This document shows positions 18,353-26,605 of a DNA stretch of 42,877 bases, in pieces. The first letter of the stretch is position 1; every line of letters begins with the position of its first letter. Under the pieces are notes generated by a model. It was not told where the DNA came from and ran no database searches. It worked only from the letters and a program-made list of their open reading frames with translations. The position numbers and the translations under genes are program-made. The stretch covers positions 1-42,877 of the forward strand of contig JAUXFG010000010.1 in assembly GCA_030620115.1 (NCBI GenBank). Reading direction: 5' to 3'. Source of the DNA: Candidatus Fermentibacterota bacterium (GTDB lineage: Bacteria; JAFGKV01).

Positions 18353-19014
18353 GATCTTCTCTCCTCAGGATTATTTTTCCTGCACCGAGCTATGGCTCGA
18401 AATACTTCCTCTGCCAAGAGCCGGTCTCCGGGAAACGAGGGATGAATGCCGTCGGGCCTGAGCTGTTCCGCATGGATATAGAGGTTCTCAAGCTCGCATA
18501 CGACCCCACCAATCGACGTGGCAACCTCCCGGATGCGGGGATTCAACTGATCTGTGGCCAGGGTGGCGGCATCTTTGGGCAATGCGGGGTGTGAACCGGG
18601 GGTGGGGAGCGTACAGAGAATCACGAAGGCATTCGGCCATCTCTGCCGAACGAGAGCAGTGATCCTCTGCATATTGGCGTTGAATTCATCAGGGTCTGAT
18701 GTCGGAGTCCTCTTGAGATCATTTCCCCCGACAAGTATCACCGCTCCGGCGACCCCATGCTTGGGACTAGGCTTTCCGCCCTGCTGATGTTCCACCATGT
18801 CCGCCAATTCCGCACTGGTGGCCCCGCACCGGGCGATAATGCGGAGCCGAAAATTCATGCCCGCCTGGTGGAGGAGCCGTGCGAGAAAGACGGGATAGCA
18901 TGCGGCGGTCAAGCTGTCCCCCAGAAGCAGGAGCTCCGGACCTGTCTGCCCGAAGCCCGCGAGGAGCCGCAAAAGTCGGCAGCGTAGCTTATGAGCAGTT
19001 CTTCGCAGATTCAC
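18349..19014 (-). CDS. SGNH/GDSL-type hydrolase
   Basis: 221 residues from GTG 19014, which overlaps the upstream stop (GTGA) and has GGGAGG about 9 nt before it; the frame is open to 19080. Block I is LLLGDSLTA, with the nucleophile Ser. Block III is VGGND. Block V is RPDGIHPSF, with the Asp/His pair. It is a lipase, esterase or deacetylase of the lysophospholipase L1/TAP type. No clear signal peptide is visible in the short form. In this operon it could deacylate a lipid or glycan precursor. Confidence 0.88.
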   Translation of the reverse strand: MNLRRTAHKLRCRLLRLLAGFGQTGPELLLLGDSLTAACYPVFLARLLHQAGMNFRLRIIARCGATSAELADMVEHQQGGKPSPKHGVAGAVILVGGNDLKRTPTSDPDEFNANMQRITALVRQRWPNAFVILCTLPTPGSHPALPKDAATLATDQLNPRIREVATSIGGVVCELENLYIHAEQLRPDGIHPSFPGDRLLAEEVFRAIARCRKNNPEERRS

Positions 19015-19952
19015 CGCCGATGCCTCCCATAGAGCCTGAACAGGAGCATGAGCCCTGCTCCTCCCATGAGGATCTCCCAAGCCAGGACGAGCAGATGCAT
19101 GCTAAAGCCTGATGATACGGCCACTTCACTGGTCAGTCCCAATTTGGAAGAGACCTCCACCCATGCCGCCTCCCACGTGCCCACCCCTGCGAGTCCCTGA
19201 ACGGGGAGCGTCGACGTCGCTTCCGCGGCGATCATGGCGGAGAGGAAGGCAACCGGATTCAAGCCACGCGGGACGAGCGCTCTAAACAAGGCGTAGAGAC
19301 CGCCGTACTTGAAGATTCGCGTCAGGATCGTCAGGCCGAGGGTGGGAAAAAGCCTTCCTTGCTCCTTCAGCAGATACGTCTCATCAGCCACCCTTTTGAT
19401 GGCGCCGCTGGTTCTTCCTTGGCCCTTCAGCCTTGTGAGTCTGCTTGCGAAATACAGCGCCACTGGGAGGGTAAGCACACACAGAGCTCCCCCCGCGGTG
19501 AGCACAGGCGCCCAGCCAGGGGGCAGGTCGCGAGAGAAAAACGTCAAGGCCACGAGGAGCACAATGCCCAACGAGACAACCTCTACTATGGTTGCCCCCG
19601 CCAAACAGGCGATTCCCGAGGAAACAGGTATCCGCCATACAAGCTTCATGGCGGCAGGGATGCTGGCGAGTCCTCCCCGGGCCGGCAGGAGATCAACAGC
19701 GAAACTTCGAACCCACATGAGCGGAATGAGCTGGACCCAGCGGACCCGTCTCTGCAGGAGGATGAAGTAGATGAGGGATCGTGCCACGGTGGAGAGCAGC
19801 CAGAGTACGAGGAATATGGCAAGCCCTGGTACTGACGTTTGGGCGATACGTCCTTTGATGAGCGCAAGGCCGTGCTCGCCGAGCAACAGGTATCCCAGGA
19901 CAGCCGAAATGACCACCGGGATCACCCACCGGCTTGCCCAGAATTCTCTCAT
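19011..19952 (-). CDS. Lysylphosphatidylglycerol synthase-type transmembrane (UPF0104/AglD-like) protein
   Basis: 313 residues with about eight membrane segments. The family features R-S-F-A-V-D-L-L-P-A-R-G-G (about 82-94), AEATSTLPVQGLAGVGTWEAAW near the C-terminus, and a short basic tail are present. This domain is the flippase-like half of MprF and also occurs alone next to glycosyltransferases, where it may flip or retain lipid-linked sugars. It overlaps the upstream glycosyltransferase by 4 nt and the downstream hydrolase by 4 nt, so the four genes are one translational unit. Confidence 0.87.
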   Translation of the reverse strand: MREFWASRWVIPVVISAVLGYLLLGEHGLALIKGRIAQTSVPGLAIFLVLWLLSTVARSLIYFILLQRRVRWVQLIPLMWVRSFAVDLLPARGGLASIPAAMKLVWRIPVSSGIACLAGATIVEVVSLGIVLLVALTFFSRDLPPGWAPVLTAGGALCVLTLPVALYFASRLTRLKGQGRTSGAIKRVADETYLLKEQGRLFPTLGLTILTRIFKYGGLYALFRALVPRGLNPVAFLSAMIAAEATSTLPVQGLAGVGTWEAAWVEVSSKLGLTSEVAVSSGFSMHLLVLAWEILMGGAGLMLLFRLYGRHRR

Positions 19953-21583
19953 TGCTCGTCCCGGCGCCGCGTCTGTCCGGATCCGGGAAAAGGTCTTTTC
20001 AGCCAGAGCTCCAGGTGATCGACTATGGCTTCTCTCCTGTATCCTTGCTCGAGCCGGTTCTTGAATGCAGGAAAGATATCAACCGTGGCGCTGTTCAGAG
20101 CGGAGGTAATGACCACCGCCGCCGGCGGGCTCTCCGAGATCTCCCGCAGGAATTGCTCGGCATGCCGAGTTGCCGCGGGATTGAGCACTGGCGCACCGTA
20201 GGTGGCTGGAGGCGGGGTCAAGAATGCCCAGTACTTGTAGTATCGAGTAGGGGCAAGGCGGTCCGAGAGGAAATACATGTTTTCGGCATGGCCCCAGACC
20301 AGAATGGTGGCATCCTCTGGTGTGTCTGTCTTGATGATAGTAGCGACTCTCTGTTCGGCCGTGCCCGGCATCTCCCGCCCCAAGGCGGCGAATTTCAGCT
20401 GCCACCAGCCCATGCGTGCGTGATGCAACGTGTCATCCATGGACGACCAGACCAGGACCGATACCAATAGCAGCGCTGCCACGAACTGGGATGGGGCGCT
20501 CCTCGGTGAGGGGGTGATCTGTGCCGCCAACCAGCCCACCGCCAAGCAAAGAGGTGGGACGATCTGCAGGTAATAGTGGGCATAGAACCGCATACCTGCG
20601 GTGATCCCCACCGCCGCGCCCAGGATCCAACATACAAGAAACCATCGAGTGAAGTCTCCACCTCTGCGGCTGAGGGCGCGCCACCCGCTGTGGCAAAGGA
20701 ATGCGGTGCCCGCATAGTAGAGGATGGGCATATCGTGCACCACTTTCGTGGTCTCCTGCCGCATGATTTTCCAAAGCAAGGATACCGGGGTTTGATTCCC
20801 GGCGGCGTACACCAGTGCTGTCCGTGGATTGATCATGGAGAGAAATGTCCACAGCTCGCCTTTCACGAAGAAAAAACACAGGATCGGAAGAATGGCAGCC
20901 AAGGCGCCCACTCCCAGGGAGAGAATCTGCCTCAAGGTGTCTCGAGGATTGGCCTTCATCAAGGCGATGATCCATATGAGAAGGGCTACGGCGCTGAAGG
21001 CCGCCTGCTGCTTTATCAGTATTCCCGCGACGACAAGGAAGCCTGCGCAGAATAGGCGGATTGGAGACCCTCCTCTTGTGCAAAGGAGCAGTACCAGGCC
21101 TGTGGTGGTGGGCAGGCCCATCCAGAATTCGTAGTTGGGGCACATGCCCTCTGCCGCAGGGGCTGTCGTGGCGAGGACGAACGCGAACCCGGCCCAACGG
21201 GCTGGTCCTGGACCCCAGAGCCGCCTCGCTCCCCACATGATGACCGCCAGATGGAGCATGTTCCAGAGCAAGGCAAAGAGATTGAGCCCGATCACAGAGG
21301 CGCCGCACAGACGGATAATGACGGCGGTGATGAAGAAGGATCCTGGCAGCTTCTGCTCGAAGGAATCCCTGTACGGTACCATGTCGTGGTTCAGCAGCAT
21401 GGCGTTGTACGTAATGCCGCCCACATCCTGGTTTTCGGCGGGAGAGCTGAGATTCCCGAAATGGCTCCCCGCGAGAAGCACGAAGATCAACAGATCGATA
21501 AGAATTTCGCCTCTTCTCATCTTGTCACCGAGCCTTTTCGAATCGTTTCCCGCCTCGAGGAGATGGCGCAGGATGAGGGCCAT
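19949..21583 (-). CDS. GT-C superfamily (ArnT/PMT-like) membrane glycosyltransferase
   Basis: 544 residues. The start at 21583 is supported by GGAGG 8 nt upstream. After a short cytosolic start and one helix there is an extracytoplasmic loop with the acidic pair needed by GT-C enzymes (NQDVGG, then DSFEQKLPG, close to the PMT/ArnT pattern Y-x-D-x-x-E/Q-x-K-x-P). Ten or so further helices and a soluble C-terminal part of about 130 residues follow (IKTDTPEDATILVWGHAENMYFLSDRL). It probably transfers a sugar from a polyprenyl-phosphate donor. First gene of its operon. Confidence 0.83.
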   Translation of the reverse strand: MALILRHLLEAGNDSKRLGDKMRRGEILIDLLIFVLLAGSHFGNLSSPAENQDVGGITYNAMLLNHDMVPYRDSFEQKLPGSFFITAVIIRLCGASVIGLNLFALLWNMLHLAVIMWGARRLWGPGPARWAGFAFVLATTAPAAEGMCPNYEFWMGLPTTTGLVLLLCTRGGSPIRLFCAGFLVVAGILIKQQAAFSAVALLIWIIALMKANPRDTLRQILSLGVGALAAILPILCFFFVKGELWTFLSMINPRTALVYAAGNQTPVSLLWKIMRQETTKVVHDMPILYYAGTAFLCHSGWRALSRRGGDFTRWFLVCWILGAAVGITAGMRFYAHYYLQIVPPLCLAVGWLAAQITPSPRSAPSQFVAALLLVSVLVWSSMDDTLHHARMGWWQLKFAALGREMPGTAEQRVATIIKTDTPEDATILVWGHAENMYFLSDRLAPTRYYKYWAFLTPPPATYGAPVLNPAATRHAEQFLREISESPPAAVVITSALNSATVDIFPAFKNRLEQGYRREAIVDHLELWLKRPFPGSGQTRRRDEQ

Positions 21584-21909
21584 GAGCCTAACCTCCTGCC
21601 ACCTTCAGTCGGCGAGTGTATTGGTCCACATCAGGTTTGAGGTAAGGGGCAAGCCGAGCCCCTGACCGAAGATAGATGATCAACCTATCGGCCCATGCAC
21701 TGCCGCTGTCATTCTGAGCGACTGATAGGAGCGAAGAATCTCTCTTCATCTGCCCGAACTACCCTCCCTCATCATTCAATCACTCCAGCGCTCCAACTGC
21801 GTAGCGAAGTGGAGCCAAGAGTCACATTGCTGCTGGCTTGAGTTCCCATCCTCGGACCTCTGGAATCCCTCCGGGCATGGATGCGCTGAGAAGATCGGTA
21901 TCTTCACGC
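21584..21909. other. 326-bp gap between two minus-strand operons
   Basis: No gene. The stretch contains CTGTCATTCTGAGCG followed by GAAGAATCTC, a fragment of an intergenic repeat commonly scattered in draft bacterial genomes. No strong terminator is visible after the ThiS-like gene. Confidence 0.5.
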
Positions 21910-22110
21910 TCATCCACCATGATGGAGGTGGATTGCCCTCACATCTGCTCCGTCGGGGATTCTGTGCTCGTCGTAGTCATCTTTGGGGACAAACTCACCG
22001 TTTATTGTGACGGTAATCAGAGAGAAGCGGTAGCCCATGGCATCCAGCACGTCCTGAGCGGTCATCCCGTCGCGCCATTCGAGCCTCGTTCTCTCGTTGA
22101 CCACTATCAT
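21910..22110 (-). CDS. ThiS/MoaD-like sulfur-carrier protein
   Basis: 66 residues with the beta-grasp pattern of ThiS/MoaD (start MIVVNERTRLEW, core VTINGEFVPKDDY, then I-P-D-G-A-D-V-R-A-I) and the functional C-terminal Gly-Gly (HHGG). The C-terminus is adenylated and thiocarboxylated by an E1-like enzyme; such a gene lies 7 nt upstream. In this operon it most likely supplies sulfur for the tungstopterin dithiolene of the aldehyde oxidoreductase. A role in thiazole synthesis is less likely because no thiG or thiH is nearby. The exact family (ThiS or MoaD) cannot be decided by eye. Confidence 0.83.
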   Translation of the reverse strand: MIVVNERTRLEWRDGMTAQDVLDAMGYRFSLITVTINGEFVPKDDYDEHRIPDGADVRAIHLHHGG

Positions 22111-22117
22111 GGGGAAT

Positions 22118-22711
22118 TCAGCTCATGAGAAGCTCGATGGCCACGTTCGCCTGCATGTTCGCCACGATGGCGACCCGGGCCGAACATAGCCCTAGATCGA
22201 GATCCGACTCCATGTCGCCGCAGAAAATAATATTCCCGGTGCGCGTGACACCTAGTTCGTTCGTACGCCCCAACCCGGCTACACCATTTCCGCTGATGAT
22301 GGGACGATCTGGGAATGCCATACACCAACTCCTTATCAGCCACATCTTCCCATCTGCCCGATCGAAGGCTTCTATAAGGATGTCGGCCTTGCCAAAAAGC
22401 TTGGCAACGTTCTCTGGACTGATCTCACGGATATGCACGTCTAGCCGGATATCCGGGTCTATGGCTTTCAGATGCTCACTCAGGGCTTCTGTCTTGTTCC
22501 TGCCGATATCCCCCTGGAAGAAGTATTGCCGATTCAGATTCGACAGTTCCACACGGTCGGAGTCTGCGAGGATCAGATGACCGATGCCGGCACGGGCGAG
22601 AGCTACTGCTGCATTGGATCCAAGCCCACCGCAGCCGGCGATTCCCACGCATGCTTGTTGCAGGACTCTCCTCATGCCCGGGACATTCCTGGCGAATAGC
22701 CCCTCGGTCAT
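22118..22711 (-). CDS. ThiF-family (short, E1-like) adenylyltransferase
   Basis: 197 residues, the short ThiF form. The nucleotide-binding loop is GIAGCGGLGSNAAV, the Arg/Asn-finger segment is DSDRVELSNLNRQYFF, the Asp region is IEAFDRADGKMWLI, and the C-terminal part has FCGDMES...LCSARV. It lacks the CxxC zinc pairs and rhodanese domain of MoeB-type proteins. It would adenylate the Gly-Gly tail of the small carrier encoded immediately downstream. Its position directly after the aldehyde oxidoreductase genes (18 nt after the stop) suggests service to the metal-pterin cofactor, but this is inference. Confidence 0.88.
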   Translation of the reverse strand: MTEGLFARNVPGMRRVLQQACVGIAGCGGLGSNAAVALARAGIGHLILADSDRVELSNLNRQYFFQGDIGRNKTEALSEHLKAIDPDIRLDVHIREISPENVAKLFGKADILIEAFDRADGKMWLIRSWCMAFPDRPIISGNGVAGLGRTNELGVTRTGNIIFCGDMESDLDLGLCSARVAIVANMQANVAIELLMS

Positions 22712-22729
22712 ACGCGCCCCGGCACTCGA

Positions 22730-24715
22730 CTACTCCTGATCCTTCTCCACAATGACGACCAGCTCAGGCAAGTCGATACCCAGCTCTCTGAGTCTTTCTA
22801 TCTTCGGAACGCCGTTTCTTGTCCAGCCACGGCGTATGTACACCGCATCCATGACTTTCTCATACTGGTCTTCCCGATATCTACGGAGAATCCCTACTCT
22901 CTCTTCAGTAATCTTGCCGTCAGGATCCACACCGATGATTTCTTTCAACTGCTTGTCGTAGCGCTCTGCTCGTGATTCATATTCCTTCACCGTCACAGGG
23001 CCCATTGCTCGGTAGGGCATATGATCATCCTCACGTGCCCCGTAGCCCAGCATCCGGCACATTACACGCTGCAGATTGTAGACTCGTGCCGATTGATCGA
23101 GCATCTTGCTTTCATCCAATTCAATTCCTGTCATGCCCTCAAAGAATTTGAAGTAATTGTCAACATGCTCAGGTATCTTATGTGGCTCGTCAGTGGCATA
23201 ATTATCCGCCGGCACGACATCATTCCAGCATAGCTTACATAACCCCATGAGGCCGAACCATGTTCTCCAGAGAGGAAAATAATGCAGGGCCTCGGCCTTA
23301 TCTTCGAAGGTTGGGATTTGATTGTTGACCATGTCCATGAATATGAGCCAAGCCTCATCATGCTGCGGCCCCTTGATGGCCATGCCATATCCTGCCTGTT
23401 GGGCTAATGATTCCTTGCACACATACTCGGAGGTCTCCAGCCCTTTCGACTCCATGCCGATATCATGGAGAAAGTCCGGATCAGCGCCATACTCCTTGAC
23501 CCATTTCTGCTTGAGCCAGCGAATCCCCTGGCCGACATCAACGCCAAAACCTCTTCCATCGGCCATCTGATGCAGCAGCTCCAGAGTTTCATTCGTTGCT
23601 CCGAAATGGAGCTCCAGGCCGCCCGTATGCTCTGTAGTGATGGCCCCGGCTTCAAAGCTCTCCATGACAAATGCGATTGTGGTAGCGGCCGAGATCGTGT
23701 CGATACCATAGGTGTCGCAGTAGAAGTTGAACTCTGCCAAAAAATCAGCATCAAAGCATCCCATATTTGCCGCACCGGCGGCGGTCTCATACTCCGGCCC
23801 ATCCACACATACTTTCTGACCTCTGTAGGGACCTGTCTTGAGTTCAAAGTCGTCTATGGTCTTGGCGCAGGCCATGGAGCAGCCTTTCCAACAGCCATCC
23901 GCCTGTCCCTGGGTGAAGTATCGCGCCTTCAGCATCTTGGAGTTGATTCTCCATGTCTCGGGATGAGTCCCGAACTGATAGTTGTGGACGGGCAGGAGAT
24001 CATATGCATCCATCACATCCACGATGTTGGCGGTTCCGACTTCACGCATTCTGCACTGATCCTTGTCCAGGACAGCCATCTCGGCATTCACCTTCATGCC
24101 GTGATCACGGATCATCTGAGGATCCAGGGGGTGATTGAGATCGTCAACGATCTCAATGGCTCCCGTCGGACACACAAATGCGCACGCGGTACACCCGATG
24201 CAATGTGGGTCGACTTCTCCGAAGGGCATGGTGAGATGCCGTTTGATCCCGCGCCCGGCGAAATCGATGATCTTCTCCAGCGCAAACTCACGACATGCAC
24301 GGACGCAGCGCCCGCAGAGAATACAAGCTTGGGGATTCTCATCCGTCAGGTTGCTGGTGAACCGGGACTCCGTGATCCCACACATCTCGGCAACATACTT
24401 GATGGCAGGCACGTTGGGCCACCGTCCCAGATACATCTCAGCGAGGATCTTACGGTGATTCACCACCGGTTCGGAGTTGGTGTACACCTCTATTTCTTCC
24501 CGCACAGGGTAATTGCATGAAGTGACGAGCTTTCTCCGACCGCGGACTTCAACCTCACACAAACAGAGTCGGCAGGTCCCCGTTGGCGTCAGATCCTTGT
24601 GATGGCAAAGGGTCGGAACAGTGACGCCCGTCTTCTTTACTGCATCAAGGAGGTATGATCCCTTCTGGACCGAGATCTCTTTGCCATCTATGGTGATCTT
24701 GATCTTATCTGCCAT
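22730..24715 (-). CDS. HoxU/NuoG-like ferredoxin fused to the C-terminal domains of tungsten aldehyde oxidoreductase
   Basis: 661 residues. Residues 1-80 are a [2Fe-2S] domain (C37, C48, C51, C67). Two [4Fe-4S] motifs follow, C131-x2-C134-x2-C137-x3-C141 and C172-x2-C175-x2-C178-x3-C182, as in HoxU and the N-terminus of bifurcating hydrogenases. From about 226 it aligns with AOR domains 2 and 3: GTANIVDVMDAYDLLPVHN matches the start of AOR domain 2, then C275-x3-C279-x3-C283 plus C493 or C496 for the AOR cluster (AOR usually has CX2CX3C), GPEYE (306-310) and a candidate catalytic His (H452). The C-terminus ends like AOR (RRGWTRNGVPKIERLRELGI). The pterin-binding AOR domain 1 is absent here and is encoded two genes upstream. 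GGAGG precedes the ATG. Confidence 0.92.
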   Translation of the reverse strand: MADKIKITIDGKEISVQKGSYLLDAVKKTGVTVPTLCHHKDLTPTGTCRLCLCEVEVRGRRKLVTSCNYPVREEIEVYTNSEPVVNHRKILAEMYLGRWPNVPAIKYVAEMCGITESRFTSNLTDENPQACILCGRCVRACREFALEKIIDFAGRGIKRHLTMPFGEVDPHCIGCTACAFVCPTGAIEIVDDLNHPLDPQMIRDHGMKVNAEMAVLDKDQCRMREVGTANIVDVMDAYDLLPVHNYQFGTHPETWRINSKMLKARYFTQGQADGCWKGCSMACAKTIDDFELKTGPYRGQKVCVDGPEYETAAGAANMGCFDADFLAEFNFYCDTYGIDTISAATTIAFVMESFEAGAITTEHTGGLELHFGATNETLELLHQMADGRGFGVDVGQGIRWLKQKWVKEYGADPDFLHDIGMESKGLETSEYVCKESLAQQAGYGMAIKGPQHDEAWLIFMDMVNNQIPTFEDKAEALHYFPLWRTWFGLMGLCKLCWNDVVPADNYATDEPHKIPEHVDNYFKFFEGMTGIELDESKMLDQSARVYNLQRVMCRMLGYGAREDDHMPYRAMGPVTVKEYESRAERYDKQLKEIIGVDPDGKITEERVGILRRYREDQYEKVMDAVYIRRGWTRNGVPKIERLRELGIDLPELVVIVEKDQE

Positions 24716-24717
24716 GA

Positions 24718-26601
24718 CTACTGTACCTCCACTGCATCAAACCTGCAAACCTCATAGCAAATGCCGCACTTGATGCATGTATCTTGATCAATTACATGTA
24801 TCTTCTTCGGTTCGCCAGCGATGGCATCAACAGGGCACTGTTTGGCACAGAGTGTACAACCTGTGCAGTTGCCCTCACTGATGCGGTAAGAGATGAGCGC
24901 CTTGCAATGACCGGCCGGGCATCTCCGATTCCTGATATGCTCTTCATACTCCTCCCGGAAATAGCGAATCGTACTGAGTACCGGATTGCCGGCGGTTCCT
25001 CCAAGCTGGCACAGGCTCGTTTCATTGACCGTCTTGGCAAGCTCCTCCAGGAACTCTATGTCGCCTTCCCGCCCTTCTCCGTTGCAGATCCGTGTCAGAG
25101 TTCTGTACAGAGAGAAGAGGCCCTCTCTGCATGGCGTGCACTTGCCGCAGGACTCATCCATCAGAAAGCTCACGAAATACCGAGCGATATCCACCATACA
25201 TGTCCGATCATCCATGACAATCATGCCACCGGAACCCATCATGGAGCCGGCCTCGGTCAGGGAATCGAAATCAATGGGCATATCAAGCTTCTCCGCAGGT
25301 ACGCATCCTCCGGACGGCCCGCCGGTCTGGACCGCTTTGAACGCTCGCCCATTGAGGATACCCCCGCCTATGTCGTATATGATGTCACGGAGCGTCACAC
25401 CCATGGGGACTTCCACGAGCCCTGTGTTGTTGATATCGCCAACCAGTGAGAAGACCTTGGTCCCGGATGACCCACCCCACGGGTTGTCCGTGACATCGCC
25501 CGTGCCGATGGAAGCAAACCACCGAGCGCCCTTGTCCATGATGACGGGTATGTTCGCCCAGGTTTCTACATTGTTGAGCACGGTGGGCTTGTCCCGATAA
25601 CCGTACTCCACATTGTGCACATACTTCGCCCGAGGCTCTCCGGCCTGGCCCGACATGGAGGCCATGAGTGCGGTAGACTCGCCGCACACAAATGCTCCGG
25701 CGCCGCGGTGAATGTGAATATCGAATTCGAACTCGCTGCCCATGATGCTCTTGCCAAGAAGGCCGCAGGCTCGCGCATCATCGATGGCTTTTTGCAGACG
25801 GACCAGCGCCAGTGGATACTCCTTGCGGAGATATACGAATCCTTCCTTTGCTCCGATCGCATAAGCACCGATCATCATGCCTTCGATCACGGTGTGTGGA
25901 TCCGTTTCAATGATGCTTCGGTCCATGAATGCTCCGGGATCGCCTTCATCCGCATTGCACACGATATACGGGGTTTCCTTGCGTTCCAGGGCAGCCTCTT
26001 TCGCAGATTGCCACTTCACGCCTGCGGGAAATCCTCCGCCGCCGCGGCCGCGGATAGCCGATGTCAGGATTTCCTTGATGACCTCATCTGGCGAGACCGA
26101 TTCCAGCACGTTCCGAATCGATTCGTAGCCTCCTCTGGCTATGTAATGGTCGATATTCTCCGGATCGATCAGTCCCTTGTTGCGAAGGGCTATCAGCTGC
26201 TGCTTGCTGAAGAACTTGATCTCATCCATGGTTCGGTTGATTGCGCCGGACACCGGGTCGCGGTGCATGAGCCGCTCCACCGGTTCTCCCCCTATCAGAT
26301 GTTGTGCAACGATCTCAGGAATATCCTCCTCGCTGACCTTCTGATAGAAAATGCCTTCAGGCTGCACCACGACGATGGGTCCCATTGCACAGAAACCATT
26401 GCATCCCGTGCCCACTACGAGGAATGTATCCTGAAGACCCCTTTCTCTGATGGCGCGAGAGAGGGCGTCACGGACATCAAATCCCTTGGCGGCGACACAG
26501 CCGGTTCCGGTACAGACCATCAACATTGCTTTATATTGCTTGAACTCGGCGTTGATTCGAGTCGAAATAGACGCCAGATCCTTCATGAGTATCTTCGACA
26601 T
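24718..26601 (-). CDS. NuoF/HydB-like NAD(H)-binding flavoprotein subunit
   Basis: 627 residues from ATG 26601, 4 nt after the upstream stop; the frame extends to 26655 over the previous gene. Domains: an N-terminal thioredoxin-like [2Fe-2S] domain (C30, C35, C67, C71); the FMN/NADH domain with RGRGGGGFP (184-192) and CNADEGDPGAFMDRS; a SLBB segment; the [4Fe-4S] site C485-x2-C488-x2-C491 with C531; and two C-terminal [4Fe-4S] ferredoxin motifs at 579-589 and 609-619. This is the layout of HydB in bifurcating hydrogenases and of HndC, rather than plain NuoF. It would pass electrons between NAD(H) and the ferredoxin chain of the neighbouring aldehyde oxidoreductase halves. The stop is followed by the next ATG after 2 nt. 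Confidence 0.95.
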   Translation of the reverse strand: MSKILMKDLASISTRINAEFKQYKAMLMVCTGTGCVAAKGFDVRDALSRAIRERGLQDTFLVVGTGCNGFCAMGPIVVVQPEGIFYQKVSEEDIPEIVAQHLIGGEPVERLMHRDPVSGAINRTMDEIKFFSKQQLIALRNKGLIDPENIDHYIARGGYESIRNVLESVSPDEVIKEILTSAIRGRGGGGFPAGVKWQSAKEAALERKETPYIVCNADEGDPGAFMDRSIIETDPHTVIEGMMIGAYAIGAKEGFVYLRKEYPLALVRLQKAIDDARACGLLGKSIMGSEFEFDIHIHRGAGAFVCGESTALMASMSGQAGEPRAKYVHNVEYGYRDKPTVLNNVETWANIPVIMDKGARWFASIGTGDVTDNPWGGSSGTKVFSLVGDINNTGLVEVPMGVTLRDIIYDIGGGILNGRAFKAVQTGGPSGGCVPAEKLDMPIDFDSLTEAGSMMGSGGMIVMDDRTCMVDIARYFVSFLMDESCGKCTPCREGLFSLYRTLTRICNGEGREGDIEFLEELAKTVNETSLCQLGGTAGNPVLSTIRYFREEYEEHIRNRRCPAGHCKALISYRISEGNCTGCTLCAKQCPVDAIAGEPKKIHVIDQDTCIKCGICYEVCRFDAVEVQ

Positions 26602-26605
26602 GACT

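Noticed and set aside
23465-24520. 351-codon plus-strand open frame opposite the ferredoxin-AOR gene
   Set aside because: It is antisense to a strongly conserved protein, has no ribosome site or known motif, and exists because the true gene avoids certain codons.
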